A stretch of 64,000 nucleotides of DNA, taken from NCBI GenBank assembly GCA_963377175.1, contig CAUJNA010003316.1, positions 1,441,501 to 1,505,500 of the forward strand. The letters are read 5' to 3'. The DNA is from Effrenium voratum (taxonomy: Eukaryota > Sar > Dinophyceae > Suessiales > Symbiodiniaceae). Both the position numbers and the translations under genes were made by a program. Below, one piece after another: positions 45,960 through 55,945 of this stretch; positions within the stretch are counted from its first letter, which is position 1, and each line of letters opens with the position of its first letter. The notes beneath the pieces are model-generated. The model did no database searches. It was not told where the DNA came from and saw only the letters and a program-made list of their open reading frames with translations.

Positions 45960-46395
45960 CGCCTATTGTCCCCTCAATGTTTTCCGAGTAGCTATTTCGC
46001 GTTCTCTCCCAGCGTTCCATTATATAGCATTCCCGTACTATTCCCTGAGAATTCCATGAAAACCATCATGTTTCCTTGAGTATTTCCTCATCCTTGCCAT
46101 ATTCCTTTAGCATTCTCTTGCTCCTAGTGTTCTCTCAACACTCCCCAGTATTCCTTTCATATTCCCCAATACTCCCCTAGTATGTTCCGAATATTCACAA
46201 TACTTCCCTAGTATTCCCTTAATATTCCATTGCCTTAGTATTCTCCATTCCTTTAGCAGTCTTTCACCCCTAGTAGTTGTTTTCTCCCAGTATTCCCCAA
46301 ATATTGGCCTAGTAGTCCATAGTATTTTCTTGGAATACCCCTAGCATTCTCCCAATATTCCTCTAGTAACCCCTAGCATTCTTTCCCTAGTTATT
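45960..46395 (+). repeat. Degenerate CCTAGTATTCC array, left arm
   Basis: Pyrimidine-rich phrases such as CCCTAGTATTCCC, CAATATTCC and TTAGCATTC repeat every 10-25 bp. Confidence 0.85.
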
Positions 46396-46424
46396 TGCTA
46401 CTCAGAAACTGGAGAGCAGATGCC

Positions 46425-47330
46425 GGATACCAGGAGAAGTACGAAGGGGAATGCTGGAGAATACTTGGGGGCTATTTGGAGAGTACTAGAGGCACACCCA
46501 GAAAATACTAAGGAATACTGAACAATATTAGGGGACTACTGGGGGAAAACAATTGTAGGGTAAGGGAATGCTAAAGAAACAGGGGAATACAACTAGGAGT
46601 AAGAGAATTCTAAAGGAATAGGGGCCTATTCGAGGAATAGTAAGGGGAATGCTAGGGGAATATTAAGGGAACACCAGTGAATACTATGAAAACACTAGGA
46701 GAATATAGACTACTTGAGGGCCGAAAACACTGAGGAAATACTAGAGGGTACACCAAGAGAATACTAGAGATTAGGCGTATACCAAGAAAATGCAAAAGGA
46801 ATTAGGAGAACACCAGGAGAATACAGAGAAGATTATGAGGCAATATGCGTGGAATATTCGGGGGGTACCAGGAGAATACTAGGGGAATAATAAGGGGAAT
46901 ACTAGGGGTATATTAAGGGAGTACTAGGGAAGCACAAAGGGTGAATACTCGAAAAAACACTAGGGGAGTACTGAAAAATACTTAGGAATAGTCACTGGGG
47001 AACACTGAGGAGATACTAGAGGGTATAACAAGAGATAGCTAAAGGAACTTTCTGGGAATATTGAGGGGATGATAGGGGACATTAGGGGACGACTGGAAGA
47101 ACACAGATTAGAAGGATAATGCTAGGGAATTTCCAAGAAAAATATTGGGGAACATTAGGGAATATTGAGCGAATATTAAGGGTATACAAAGATAATACCA
47201 AAGGCACACTGGGGTCATGCTAGGGACATCATTACTAGGAGGCTAATTATAAAAATACTGAGGGAATTCTGAGGATCTTTTCGGGGGATACTAAGGGAAT
47301 AGCAATGGATTTTTTGGGGAACACTGATTG
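46425..47330 (-). repeat. Degenerate GGAATACTAGG array, right arm
   Basis: Reverse-complement phrases of the left arm (GGGGAATACTAGGGG, GGAATATT) over about 900 bp. The strand bias flips abruptly near 46,400. Confidence 0.85.
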
Positions 47331-47461
47331 CCAGAAAGCGGGGGAGAGGAAGAATGCTTGCACTTCTCCAAAAATTACCAAAGACCACATGTTCGAGAAA
47401 AGGTGCATCCATCTATAAAAAAGGCTCATTTCAAAAACACAGGCCCCATGGCGGGCCGCTC

Positions 47462-48540
47462 TTTCCTTTTTGGCGAGATGGACTGTTGATCGGAGAGACG
47501 CCTTGTGCAGTGTGATGTTGTCCCTATGCTTGGAAATGCATCGCTCCAGTTTCTGGATTTGTTGCTAGGGTCGAATATACTTGGGGAGTAGCCCGTTACA
47601 AGCAAAGGTGTCGAACCCTAGTATCAGTCCGTTCGCAGCAACGCTTGATCCGATACCCAGCGAAAAGGGTGCTATCCGGTGCTCGGAACACGGAACATGT
47701 TGAGGACGAAGCGTAGGGGTTGGCTTCATCAAGAGCCAGTGGTTGTGGGACCTTCCCGTGCTTGTTGCGCAGATATCAGAGACACACTCCCTGCATTCAT
47801 GGACTTCCATTTTTGGGGGAATGCCTCTTTAGGGGTGAACACAAGCCTTAGATTTTGCCAATCCACTCAGGAAGTGAGGAGAGAGGGAGTACCACAGGGA
47901 GAGACATCTCAGCTGGAGTTGAAAAACTAAATGTTGGAGCTCTAAAATGTTGAAGGCTACACGGCAGATGTCCCGAGGGCTGCTTCGACGATGCTTGTCG
48001 GAGTTTCTCGTCTCAGAACCTTACGCCAGTGCTTGTAGATAATTGAAGCCCAAATCAACAAGCCTTGTGGACGAGGAAGGGGCGCGTGCTCAATTTCCAA
48101 GAGTTTGATTTCCTACCATTTGGGCAGTTGTTTGGGCTTCCTCCTAGAAGGCAAAAGGGAAAACTCAATCAAAAGAGGACCTGCGACTTTGTTTCCCCCT
48201 TTTCCGGGGCTGGACACTTAGCGACGATTTTGCACACCTAGACCCGAACAAAACAACACTAGCCTATGTAGGGAAGTTGCAAATGTCGCAACATGGCGCC
48301 CTCAACCTCCCCTAAGGAGGATCATAGCCCCTAAGTGTCCACCATCCCCGCCTTGAGGGTGGGGGGGGGCAGCTTGGTCCGTGCAGGGCGTGCCCTGTTG
48401 ACAAGTGCTCAAGGCGTGGGCTGAGTCGAGGCGTTGGGGCGATGGCAACCTTTGAGCCTTTGCGTCTTGTGATCTTTGGAACCTAGGGTGATTTTGGGGG
48501 TCTCCTGTTTTGTTTAAAGGGTAGACCAAATATGGGCCAG
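47462..48540 (+). other. Unit 4 downstream modules after the insertion
   Basis: Continues the interrupted module (TTTTTGGCGAGATGGACTG) and then CGATACCCAGCGAAAAG, GAGAGAGGGAGTACCACAGG, CACTTAGCGACGATTTTGC and TGACAAGTGCTCAAGGCG. No CDS. Confidence 0.7.
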
Positions 48541-48745
48541 AATTATGTCTGAACTGTGTTTGTGTTTTTGCGTAGCCGAATTTGTGCCATGGATTGGTGT
48601 GCTTGAGATAGTTGTGCTGCTTGTGTCGTTTGCTTGGCTGAGTGCCGCGTTGGCCATCGAGGCATCCGGAAAGCACAAAACGAAACCAGATGCTCAATCG
48701 CAAACACTCCAAGTATCCAATATTTATCCACGTGTACCCTCCAAA
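48541..48745 (+). repeat. Mobile module P, direct copy 2
   Basis: GCGTAGCCGAATTTGTGCCATG to CCCTCCAAACGGG, followed by a TA microsatellite (48,764-48,786). Confidence 0.7.
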
Positions 48746-48854
48746 CGGGTCAAAAAATAGTATGTGTATATATATATATATATACACATTTATTTGTATA
48801 TTACCTGACGGCTTCAGGTGGAGCTGTCTCAAAGAATTGTTCTGCGTTTGACAC

Positions 48855-49445
48855 ACCCAATTTGAGCGCCAATCAAAAACTTGGAGTGGAGATTGATGAA
48901 AAGCTGCTCAACCATAAACAGGCACAGAAGTCAACGCCCTTGGACTATGCCCAAAAAGCGGTGCTCTGGTTATTGTTGCCCCCGTGTTCTTGCATTGAAG
49001 TTGCTGGAAGATCCGCAATTGCAATCAGGGGGTCTGCCGGGTTTGCTGGTTGGTTCGAAGGGGACACCACTCCAAGGAGAACAAAATACAGGAAACCCCC
49101 CACAGGTCTGCCCTGATTCTCGTCTGTATCAAACCCATATACAAACTCCAGGGAGCGCTGAAGTTGTCTCGCCACTCGCCCAATCAAAGGGGCTGCGCAC
49201 ATACTTAAATGAGCGTGCCGTTTGTTTTGGAGTACCCTTCGAGCAACAAACGAAAGTGCTAAGGGCCGCTTTAGAAGACTGTTGTCCTTTCGAAAAGGGG
49301 CCGTTTGGTGTTGTTGATTTTTGAAGTGCCAGCGGGACTCACCCCTTTTTGCGGGCCTCAATTTGCAATAAACCCGAATGAGCTGAAATCATCACCCGGT
49401 ATTAAATTGGTCTACCCAAGAGTATCCTGCAAATAAGGCAGATTG
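48855..49445 (+). repeat. Module Q, direct copy
   Basis: AATTTGAGCGCCAATCAAAA through GCAATAAACCCGAATGAGC. Pieces of it occur inverted in unit 3 (39.3-39.38 and 40.62-40.91 kb). A part (TTTGTATATGGGTTTGATAC on the minus strand) is related to GTTTGTTTATGGATCCGATAC at 54.87 and 58.64 kb. Confidence 0.7.
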
Positions 49446-50014
49446 GCGCACCAAAGGAAAATTGGGGGACCCAATTTTGAGACATACCGAGCCAAGAGAG
49501 GCTGCTCCCCAGCCTCAAGCTTGGCCTCAAATGGGACTTTGTGTTTTTTTGGTTACGTGACAATTATCCTGCTCTACTTAGCATGGATGAAGCCCCGTGA
49601 ACATTTGCTCCACAAAGAGTAAGACAACACGGGGCGTCCGAAAGTGAGATAAACACACCCCAGACAAGAAATGTTGAGTCTGATCTTTCTGGGCAAGGAG
49701 GCACCAACGAGGACCGCTTGTCGTGTGACTTTGCCATTTGCCCTACAAGCGATGTTTGTGATCTTACAACTCGCCGAAGTGTGTGGAAGCCTTTCTGCCA
49801 CCCCAATCCCCAAACAAAGCAAACCTCAGCTCTTCTTGTTAAAGACATCCTTGGCGAGAAAGACCAATTTCAGCGGACATCCAACGGATCCCCAAATATG
49901 TGCAGGAGTTTCAAGGAGGCAATTGAGAGCACTTGCTTGAAAGTTTGTTGACTGCCAGCGCCGCTTTTCGTCTTGGGACTAGCCTGAGCTGACAGAAAAG
50001 CAGCAAAATTGGTC

Positions 50015-50554
50015 ATGTCCTCCAGCAACTGGGATGAGGCCTTGCCGCCATCGTGCACATCTCTCATGTTCAAGCTTGGCCGCAAAACGACGCAGCAAGA
50101 GTTCCTTGTGCGTTTCAATGCGCTGTGTGGGTATGACTTCTCTAAGTATTGCCCATACAACTTCGTTCACCTCCCTTGGTCCACGCTGGCAATCGTGAAC
50201 TTCGTGAACGAGGAGGAGTGTGCAGACTGCTGGGCTCGGAGCAAGAAGCTCACGGCGGCGGGAGAGATAAAGGGTGTACGACCAGCAACCCACCACGGCC
50301 TGGAGAGAAATTTGGTGGATTACCTCTCTCGAGCCAAAGGCAGCGATCAGATCACCACAAGGCCCCCCCTCGTGTTTGACCGGGGGAACTCGATCTCCTT
50401 GGCTCAGGCATGCCGCTGTCTTGGGCTAGGCGTGATGCACACCAAGGCATACAACTTTCATCAGATTCACTTAGACCTTCGTTCAATGTCTCAGACGTCG
50501 GTTTGGCACTACCTCGGGCAGATGCCGGGCACGCAGATTTTCGTTGACCTTTGA
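50015..50554 (+). CDS. Small RRM protein, Mei2-like, array copy 5 (subfamily B)
   Basis: 179 residues from ATG 50015. Core LMFKLGRKT, YNFVHLPW, LAIVNFVNEEECADCWARS. The linker is three residues shorter than in copy 4 (GVMHTKAYNFHQ), a whole-codon change. The 3' end is followed by two further tandem copies of its own last part and flank. Confidence 0.6.
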   Translation: MSSSNWDEALPPSCTSLMFKLGRKTTQQEFLVRFNALCGYDFSKYCPYNFVHLPWSTLAIVNFVNEEECADCWARSKKLTAAGEIKGVRPATHHGLERNLVDYLSRAKGSDQITTRPPLVFDRGNSISLAQACRCLGLGVMHTKAYNFHQIHLDLRSMSQTSVWHYLGQMPGTQIFVDL

Positions 50555-51975
50555 GCCGGCAAGTGACTTGGAACTTTTCGCTATACCCAGCACAGGCTTG
50601 GGAGCAAAGTCCAACCCTTCAAACCGCAGCTTGCGGTTTGCTTTTTTCGGCAGCAGCCTGTTCCGCGGTTCAAATTTCAAGCCTCAGGAAAAGCCTGGCT
50701 CGCAACCAGAAGTGCAAACTGGAAAGGCCGAGCAAGCGCAGTCTGAGAGTCATCCAAGATGTCGCAAGTTGTGCAACGTGTTTACTCACAACAGCGCTTG
50801 GATGGTTCTTCCAGTTGCCAGCAGGCATGGCGCACTTTGGTGAAACTGGACTCGCAATGTGATTCTGGCATCGGTTTTCTCTAAGGAGTGTTTCTCTGGA
50901 CAGTTTTGCCACGCATCGCAACGGGATTTGTTGGTAGGTTGAGTCCAGTTCTAGGAGCGGCCTGGGCTGTTCAACGTCAACTGTCTTGAGCTAGGCTTGA
51001 TGCGCAGCAAAGCGCCCAACTTCCATCAGATTCACTTAGACCTTCTTTCACCAGAGGGTTGGAGCTTTTCGCTATACCCAGCCCAGGCTCGGGGGCAAAG
51101 TCCAACCCTCCAAACCTCAGCTTGCATTTTGCTTTTTGTCGGCAGCAGCCTGTTCTGCGGCTCAAATATCAAGCTTCAGGAAAAGCCTGGCTCGCAGCCA
51201 GAAGTGCAAACTGGAAAGGTCGAGCAAGCGCAGTCTGAGAGTCATCCAAGATGTGGCAAGTTGTGCAACGTGTTTGCTCACAACAGCGCTTGGATGGTTT
51301 TTCCAGTTGCCAGCAGGCATGGCGCACTTTGGTGAAACTGGACTCGCAATGTGATTCTGGTATCGGTTTTCTCTAAGGAGTGTTTCTCTGGACAGTTCTG
51401 CCACGCATCGCAACGGGATTTGTTGGTAGGTTGAGTCCAGTTCTAGGAGCGGCCTGGGCTGTTCAACGTCAATTCTGGCTCAGGAATGCTACTGTCTTGG
51501 GCTAGGCTTGATGCGCACCAAAGCGCCCAACTTCCATCAGATTCACTTAGACCTTCTTTCACCAGAGGGTTGGAGCTTTTCGCTATACCCAGCCCAGGCT
51601 CGGGGGCAAAGTCCAACCCTTCAAACCGCAGCTTGCGTTTTGCATTTTTCGGCAGCAGCCTGTTCTGCGGTTCAATTATCAAGCTTCAGGAAAAGCCTGG
51701 TTCGCAACCAGAAGTGCGAACTGGAAAGGCCGAGCAAGCGCAGTCTGACAAGTCGTCCAAGATGTCGCAAGTTGTGCAACGTGTTTACTCACAACAGCGC
51801 TTGGATGGTTCTGCCAGTTGCCAGCAGGCATGGCGCACTTTGGTGAAACTGGACTCACCATGTGATTCTGGCATCGGTTTTCTCTAAGGAGTGTTTCTCT
51901 GGACAGTTCTGCCACGCATCGCAACGGGATTTGTTCATAGGTTGAGTCCAGTTCTTCCAGCGGCCTGGGTTGTTC
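50402..51975 (+). repeat. Tandem triplication of ORF 3' end plus 3' flank
   Basis: Three units, recognisable by CTGTCTTG.GCTAGGC at 50,416, 50,981 and 51,492, so periods of about 565 and 511 bp. Units 2 and 3 start inside the ORF sequence (GGCTCAGGAATGC in unit 3) but lack its final codons, having CTTTCACCAGAGGG in place of the tail. Each ends near GGTTGAGTCCAGTTCTAGG. Confidence 0.85.
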
Positions 51976-53502
51976 AAAGTCAATCCTGGTGGTGCGTTCC
52001 CTTGGGGTGCTCACTGCGGATACGGATAGAGATCCGGGACCCCATGTTGAACAAACACAAACACATGCAAATTTGCGAGGTGACAAAGAGGATGCTGCTG
52101 ACGTGTCACGTGGCAGGCGCCTGGAGGAGAGTTTGTTCTTGGAAACTTGTCCTGAATGAAATGTGATGAGGTGAGCATTGCTCCAGTCAAAGCTGCGGCC
52201 GAACAAGACGCGGGACGCGCCAATGCCCAAGAATACTGGCGATGCATTTTGCTGAGTCTTGAGCAAGAACCATCTACCCACATCTAACCACTGGCCCAAA
52301 ACTCGCTCAAAGAAAGATGCCTGGCTTCTTTTTGGGAACGCGAAGAGGCGCATTTCATCTCTGCGGGTGATTTCCCGCACGGGGCGTGTGTCGCTGGCGC
52401 TATGTTGCTAGCCCTCCGCTTCCGTCGGGCTGTTCAGACCTTGCCGTCGCCGTAGTCTTCAGTGCAGTTGGCAGCCAGGGAGCTCGGAGGTTAGGTTGCC
52501 CTTGTTTGGACGCCGCCTGTTCACCAAAAGCATGATGAGTCTTGCAGATCTTTGGTCCCATCCAGCCAGACGATGTCCATCCAGCTTCTTTCTGGGGCCC
52601 ATGTCATTGCGGGCTATGCTTTGGCAGCTGCAATTGGGCTGCATGTGCTCAAGTTCCTCATTGACTACTTTGGGACAACCCAGGTGGCATTACCCTGTTT
52701 TCTGACTTGGCGCTTTTTGGGACGGTTCTGCGCCGAACTCCCGGCCTGTGTCACACTCACTTGCATTGGTAGTTGACAAACGTGGTTGCCTGCAAGCTTC
52801 TCTGTAGTGAAAATGGCCACCTTTGGGTGCTAACCCTCTTCTCGTCACTGGATGTCTCACCTCACCTTTAGGCCCTGAGTGCTGCGAGGAGAGTTTCCAT
52901 GCACCAACAAGTAGCTTCCGCAAATTTCCCACCAGCGCGTGAACATTCGGGAGACACACACGGGGGATTCCAGTTCCAAGTAGGGGGCCCGGATTTCTTA
53001 GATTTGCCAATGTTACCCTGCTCGACTGCGCACCACATGGGAGCTGCGTCCAGATCATGAGATGTTGCATCCCGGTGCACATGTTGCAGCAGGAGATGCC
53101 TTTTGTCTTTGGGCTGGCTTCTTTGAGACGCGGGCGGCAGCAAGCCGCGAGGCATTGATGCTATCAACTTTGTGTTTGTTCACAAATTCAATCAGAGTCG
53201 TTTCTTGAAGCCGACTCTTGGACGCGGCGTCCAACGTTTCAGCCGGGCAGGCGCGTTAATGTTCACCATCCACTGGCTGCGGCTTCAGGGCCGCGAGGCC
53301 GAGAAACGTCGAGCGAAGCTCGAACTGAGATCTTGCCCGAGTCAGCGAGCATTTCCGGACGAACTGCTCCACCGTTTCATCCCGGCAGAGATCTATGGGG
53401 GGTTCGTTTTTTGGGTGAGACGGAGGGACTCGTGCAGCGCAACGAGCAAACGCAGAGTTCGCAAGCTTCGGCCTCCTTGTTCCCCCAGAGGGAAAACGTG
53501 GT
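51976..53502 (+). other. Unit 5 downstream modules, first part
   Basis: Includes GGCAGGCGCCTGGAGGAGAG, GGTTCTGCGCCGAACTCCC, GAAACGTCGAGCGAAGCTCG and GCCTCCTTGTTCC. Parallel to 56.5-57.96 kb in unit 6. No CDS. Confidence 0.65.
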
Positions 53503-54105
53503 AATGTTGGAGAGTGATTAATAAAGGGCCCCCCCCTCCTACCCCCTCAAACGCATTGGAGGGGGTCAATAACGAAGACCCCAAAAACAAAATGGGGGTC
53601 AGACTGGGACTTGCCTGAGTAGTCTTCCAGTAAGTCTTGTTAGAATTGGTGTAGCATTGGTTTAGAATTCCTTTGAGCTGGTTCACTACGGTTTAGAATT
53701 CGTTTAGTATTAGCTCAGTATTCTTTTCAGTTGACTCATTACAGTTTAGAATTGGTTTAGTATTGGTTCTTCTTCTTGGCAGGCTGCCCGGGCCATTATG
53801 TTTCACAATTCCCTACCCTTAAACAAACTGCATCATTGCCTAAATTTGTCAGGGTGCATCTTCTAGTAAAGGGATTGTTGATAAGGAATTTTGTGGTTTG
53901 GGACAGGAAGCAATCCAGAAATTCTGGACATTTCTGGCTGGACTCAAACGTTTCAACCCTCAAAATAGTCAATTCTTGGAAGGGAACATATTTTCGGGAT
54001 TTCGGGCCGATTTTTCTGCAATACCTACCCTTTTTGCTTTTCAGGAGAGTGATTTTTTGAGTTTTTTTCTGTATTCACCCCCTTTATTAATCGCTATCTA
54101 ACATT
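53503..54105. mobile_element. 0.6-kb element with 26-bp terminal inverted repeats
   Basis: Left end AATGTTGGAGAGTGATTAAT... and right end ...ATTAATCGCTATCTAACATT. 22 of the first 25 bases match as inverted repeats (GATTAATAAAGGG inside). It splits a module continuous in unit 6 (GAAAACGTGGTATGCGTAG at 57,952). The interior includes a TTTAGAATT/TTTAGTATT degenerate repeat (53,640-53,770). No transposase. Confidence 0.75.
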
Positions 54106-55300
54106 CAGCGTAAATTGCGTAACTTGTACTTCACCATGTTTCAGACGCTGACTCATCATGTGGCAATGATACCTTGGCAGGTTGATTCCCTTATATGTCG
54201 CCATATCTTGCATGCCGTTGGTGCAAGCCTGGATGACTGTAGAGGTCGGCGGAGAAAGGGTTGCTTGAACACAAGCACTGAGTCAAATAAAGCCCCTTTG
54301 AGACATGAGGAAGTCTGTACACATCAGAATGCGCCTTTGCCCAACAATGCTGTTGCATGAGGCAGAGCAATCCAGCCCAAGCCTTCAAAAGAAGTGTCAG
54401 AGACAGCCCGGGCCTGACATATCCTGTACCCCAAGAACCTTTTACTTGTTTAAAGGTTCTCCAAACTACCCGGCTCTTTGTGGGAAAGCCCGTTTTTTTT
54501 TAGCATACAAGCGTACGGGTTTGGTATCGGTTTTGTTTGGGCTTTGTATGGTTATTGTACGGGTTCAAAAGCAAAACGAGGTTTTTCGCTGGACAAACGG
54601 TAAGCAACAGGTTCAATACCAGGCTTTTCATTTGCGCATTTTTGAAAAGGTTCTTGGAGTAGAGGGTAAATGTTCAGAGGCAGTGCAGTCGAGCTTTCTG
54701 CGATCCATTGCTTTCAACACTTGATCCGATTACCAGCGAAAAAAGGCGCGGTCTCCTTGGAAATGCAGGTCCTCGGAACATGGAACACATCGAGGACAAA
54801 GCCTCGGGTAGGGATTGCTTGGGTCGACAAGTTTTTGGGCACAAGGGTTGCAACTACTGCAGCGTTTCCTTGCAGTTTGTTTATGGATCCGATACGCACG
54901 ATAGTCAGGCCAGACCTGTTGAGGTTTCCTGTTATTCTTCTCCTTGGAGGGGTCAACTTGCAATGGATCAGCAACTTCACCTAGCGGACTTCAAGGATGA
55001 AAGACCCATTCAGAAGCAACATGTGGGCTGTCGGCTCGGCACCGTTTCCAGGTTGGGAAACCACTGAAAAAGAAGGTCATAGTTTGGGGGGTTCGAAGAA
55101 GGCACCCCGTTTTGGATTTCCGCACTTTCCTGATCCCATTCAGGGTTCCCCAATTTGGCGCATCCCGACAAGCCAAGTCTCCTTTCCAAGTGAAACTTGG
55201 GACCCGTGGTCTCGTGAACACGGTGCTTGAAGGTGACAAAACTCCTAGTTGGGCTGGATGAAGCCCCTCAAAGCAGAAACTGAAAGACAATAGGGGACAA
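54106..55300 (+). repeat. Unit 5 downstream modules, second part (partner 57,970-58,960)
   Basis: Near-identical to the partner over 54.66-54.96 and 58.42-58.72 kb (offset about 3,756 bp). + frames 54670-54984 and 58426-58938 share about 90 codons, and a second frame is equally conserved, as expected for recent duplicates, so neither is called a gene. Confidence 0.75.
54429..54659. mobile_element. 230-bp TA-flanked MITE, copy 1
   Basis: Left terminus CCCCAAGAACC and right GGTTCTTGGAG with TA on both outer sides. Sister modules at 30.4 and 36.06 kb lack it. The interior has partly paired segments. Confidence 0.75.
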
Positions 55301-55396
55301 TCATGAACTCCCTGGAGTGCCTTGAAAGTGTGTGACTGCCAGCGCCTTTTTCTCTTGGGACTAGCCTGAGCTGATAGAAAAGCAGAAAGATTGGCC

Positions 55397-55945
55397 ATGT
55401 CCTCCAGCAACTGGGATGAGGCCTTGCCGCCATCGTGCACAGCTCTCATGTTCAAGCTTCGCCGCAAAATGACGCAGCAAGAGTTCCTCGTGCGTTTCAA
55501 TGCGGTGTGTGGGTATGACTTCTCCAAGCATTGCCCATACAACTTCGTTCACCTCCCTTGGTCCACGCTGGCAATCGTGAACTTCGTGAACGAGGAGGAG
55601 TGTGCAGACTGCTGGGCTCGAAGCAAGAAACTCACGGCAGCGGGAGAGATGAAGGGTGTACGACCAGCCACCCACCACGGGCTGGAGAGAAATTTGGTGG
55701 ATTACCTCTCTCGAGCCAAAGGCAGCAGTCAGATCATCACAAGGCCCCCCCTGGTGTTTGACCGGGGGAACTCGATCTCCTTGGCTCAGGCAAGCGGATT
55801 GTTTGGGCTGGACTTGTTGCTTACCAAGGCCACCAAGGCACCCAACTTCCATCAGATTCACTTAGACCTTCGCTCAGTGTCTCAGACAGCAGTTTGGCAC
55901 TACCTCGGGCACATGCAGGGCGCGCAAATTTTGATTGACCTTTGA
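55397..55945 (+). CDS. Small RRM protein, Mei2-like, array copy 6 (subfamily B)
   Basis: 182 residues from ATG 55397. The first 55 codons are almost the same as copy 4 (LMFKLRRKM, FNAVCGYDF), the middle follows copy 5 (CWARSKKLTAAGEM), and the linker is new (ASGLFGLDLLLTKATKAPN). The tail reads HYLGHMQGAQILIDL, changing otherwise fixed residues (MPGT to MQGA). The pattern suggests a mosaic made by recombination between copies. Confidence 0.6.
   Translation: MSSSNWDEALPPSCTALMFKLRRKMTQQEFLVRFNAVCGYDFSKHCPYNFVHLPWSTLAIVNFVNEEECADCWARSKKLTAAGEMKGVRPATHHGLERNLVDYLSRAKGSSQIITRPPLVFDRGNSISLAQASGLFGLDLLLTKATKAPNFHQIHLDLRSVSQTAVWHYLGHMQGAQILIDL

Larger units (their letters stand above)
45592..47461. 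mobile_element. 1.87-kb element with terminal inverted repeats and 8-bp target duplication, family 1
   Basis: It interrupts a module that is continuous in other units (16.87, 22.82, 29.87, 35.52 kb). TTTCCTTT stands on both sides (45,584-45,591 and 47,462-47,469). Terminal inverted repeats CCCGCCATGGGGCCTGCGTTT (left, 45,600-45,620) and its reverse complement (right, 47,435-47,455) differ at one base. No transposase frame. An 8-bp duplication is usual for hAT elements, but the superfamily is not proven. Confidence 0.8.
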
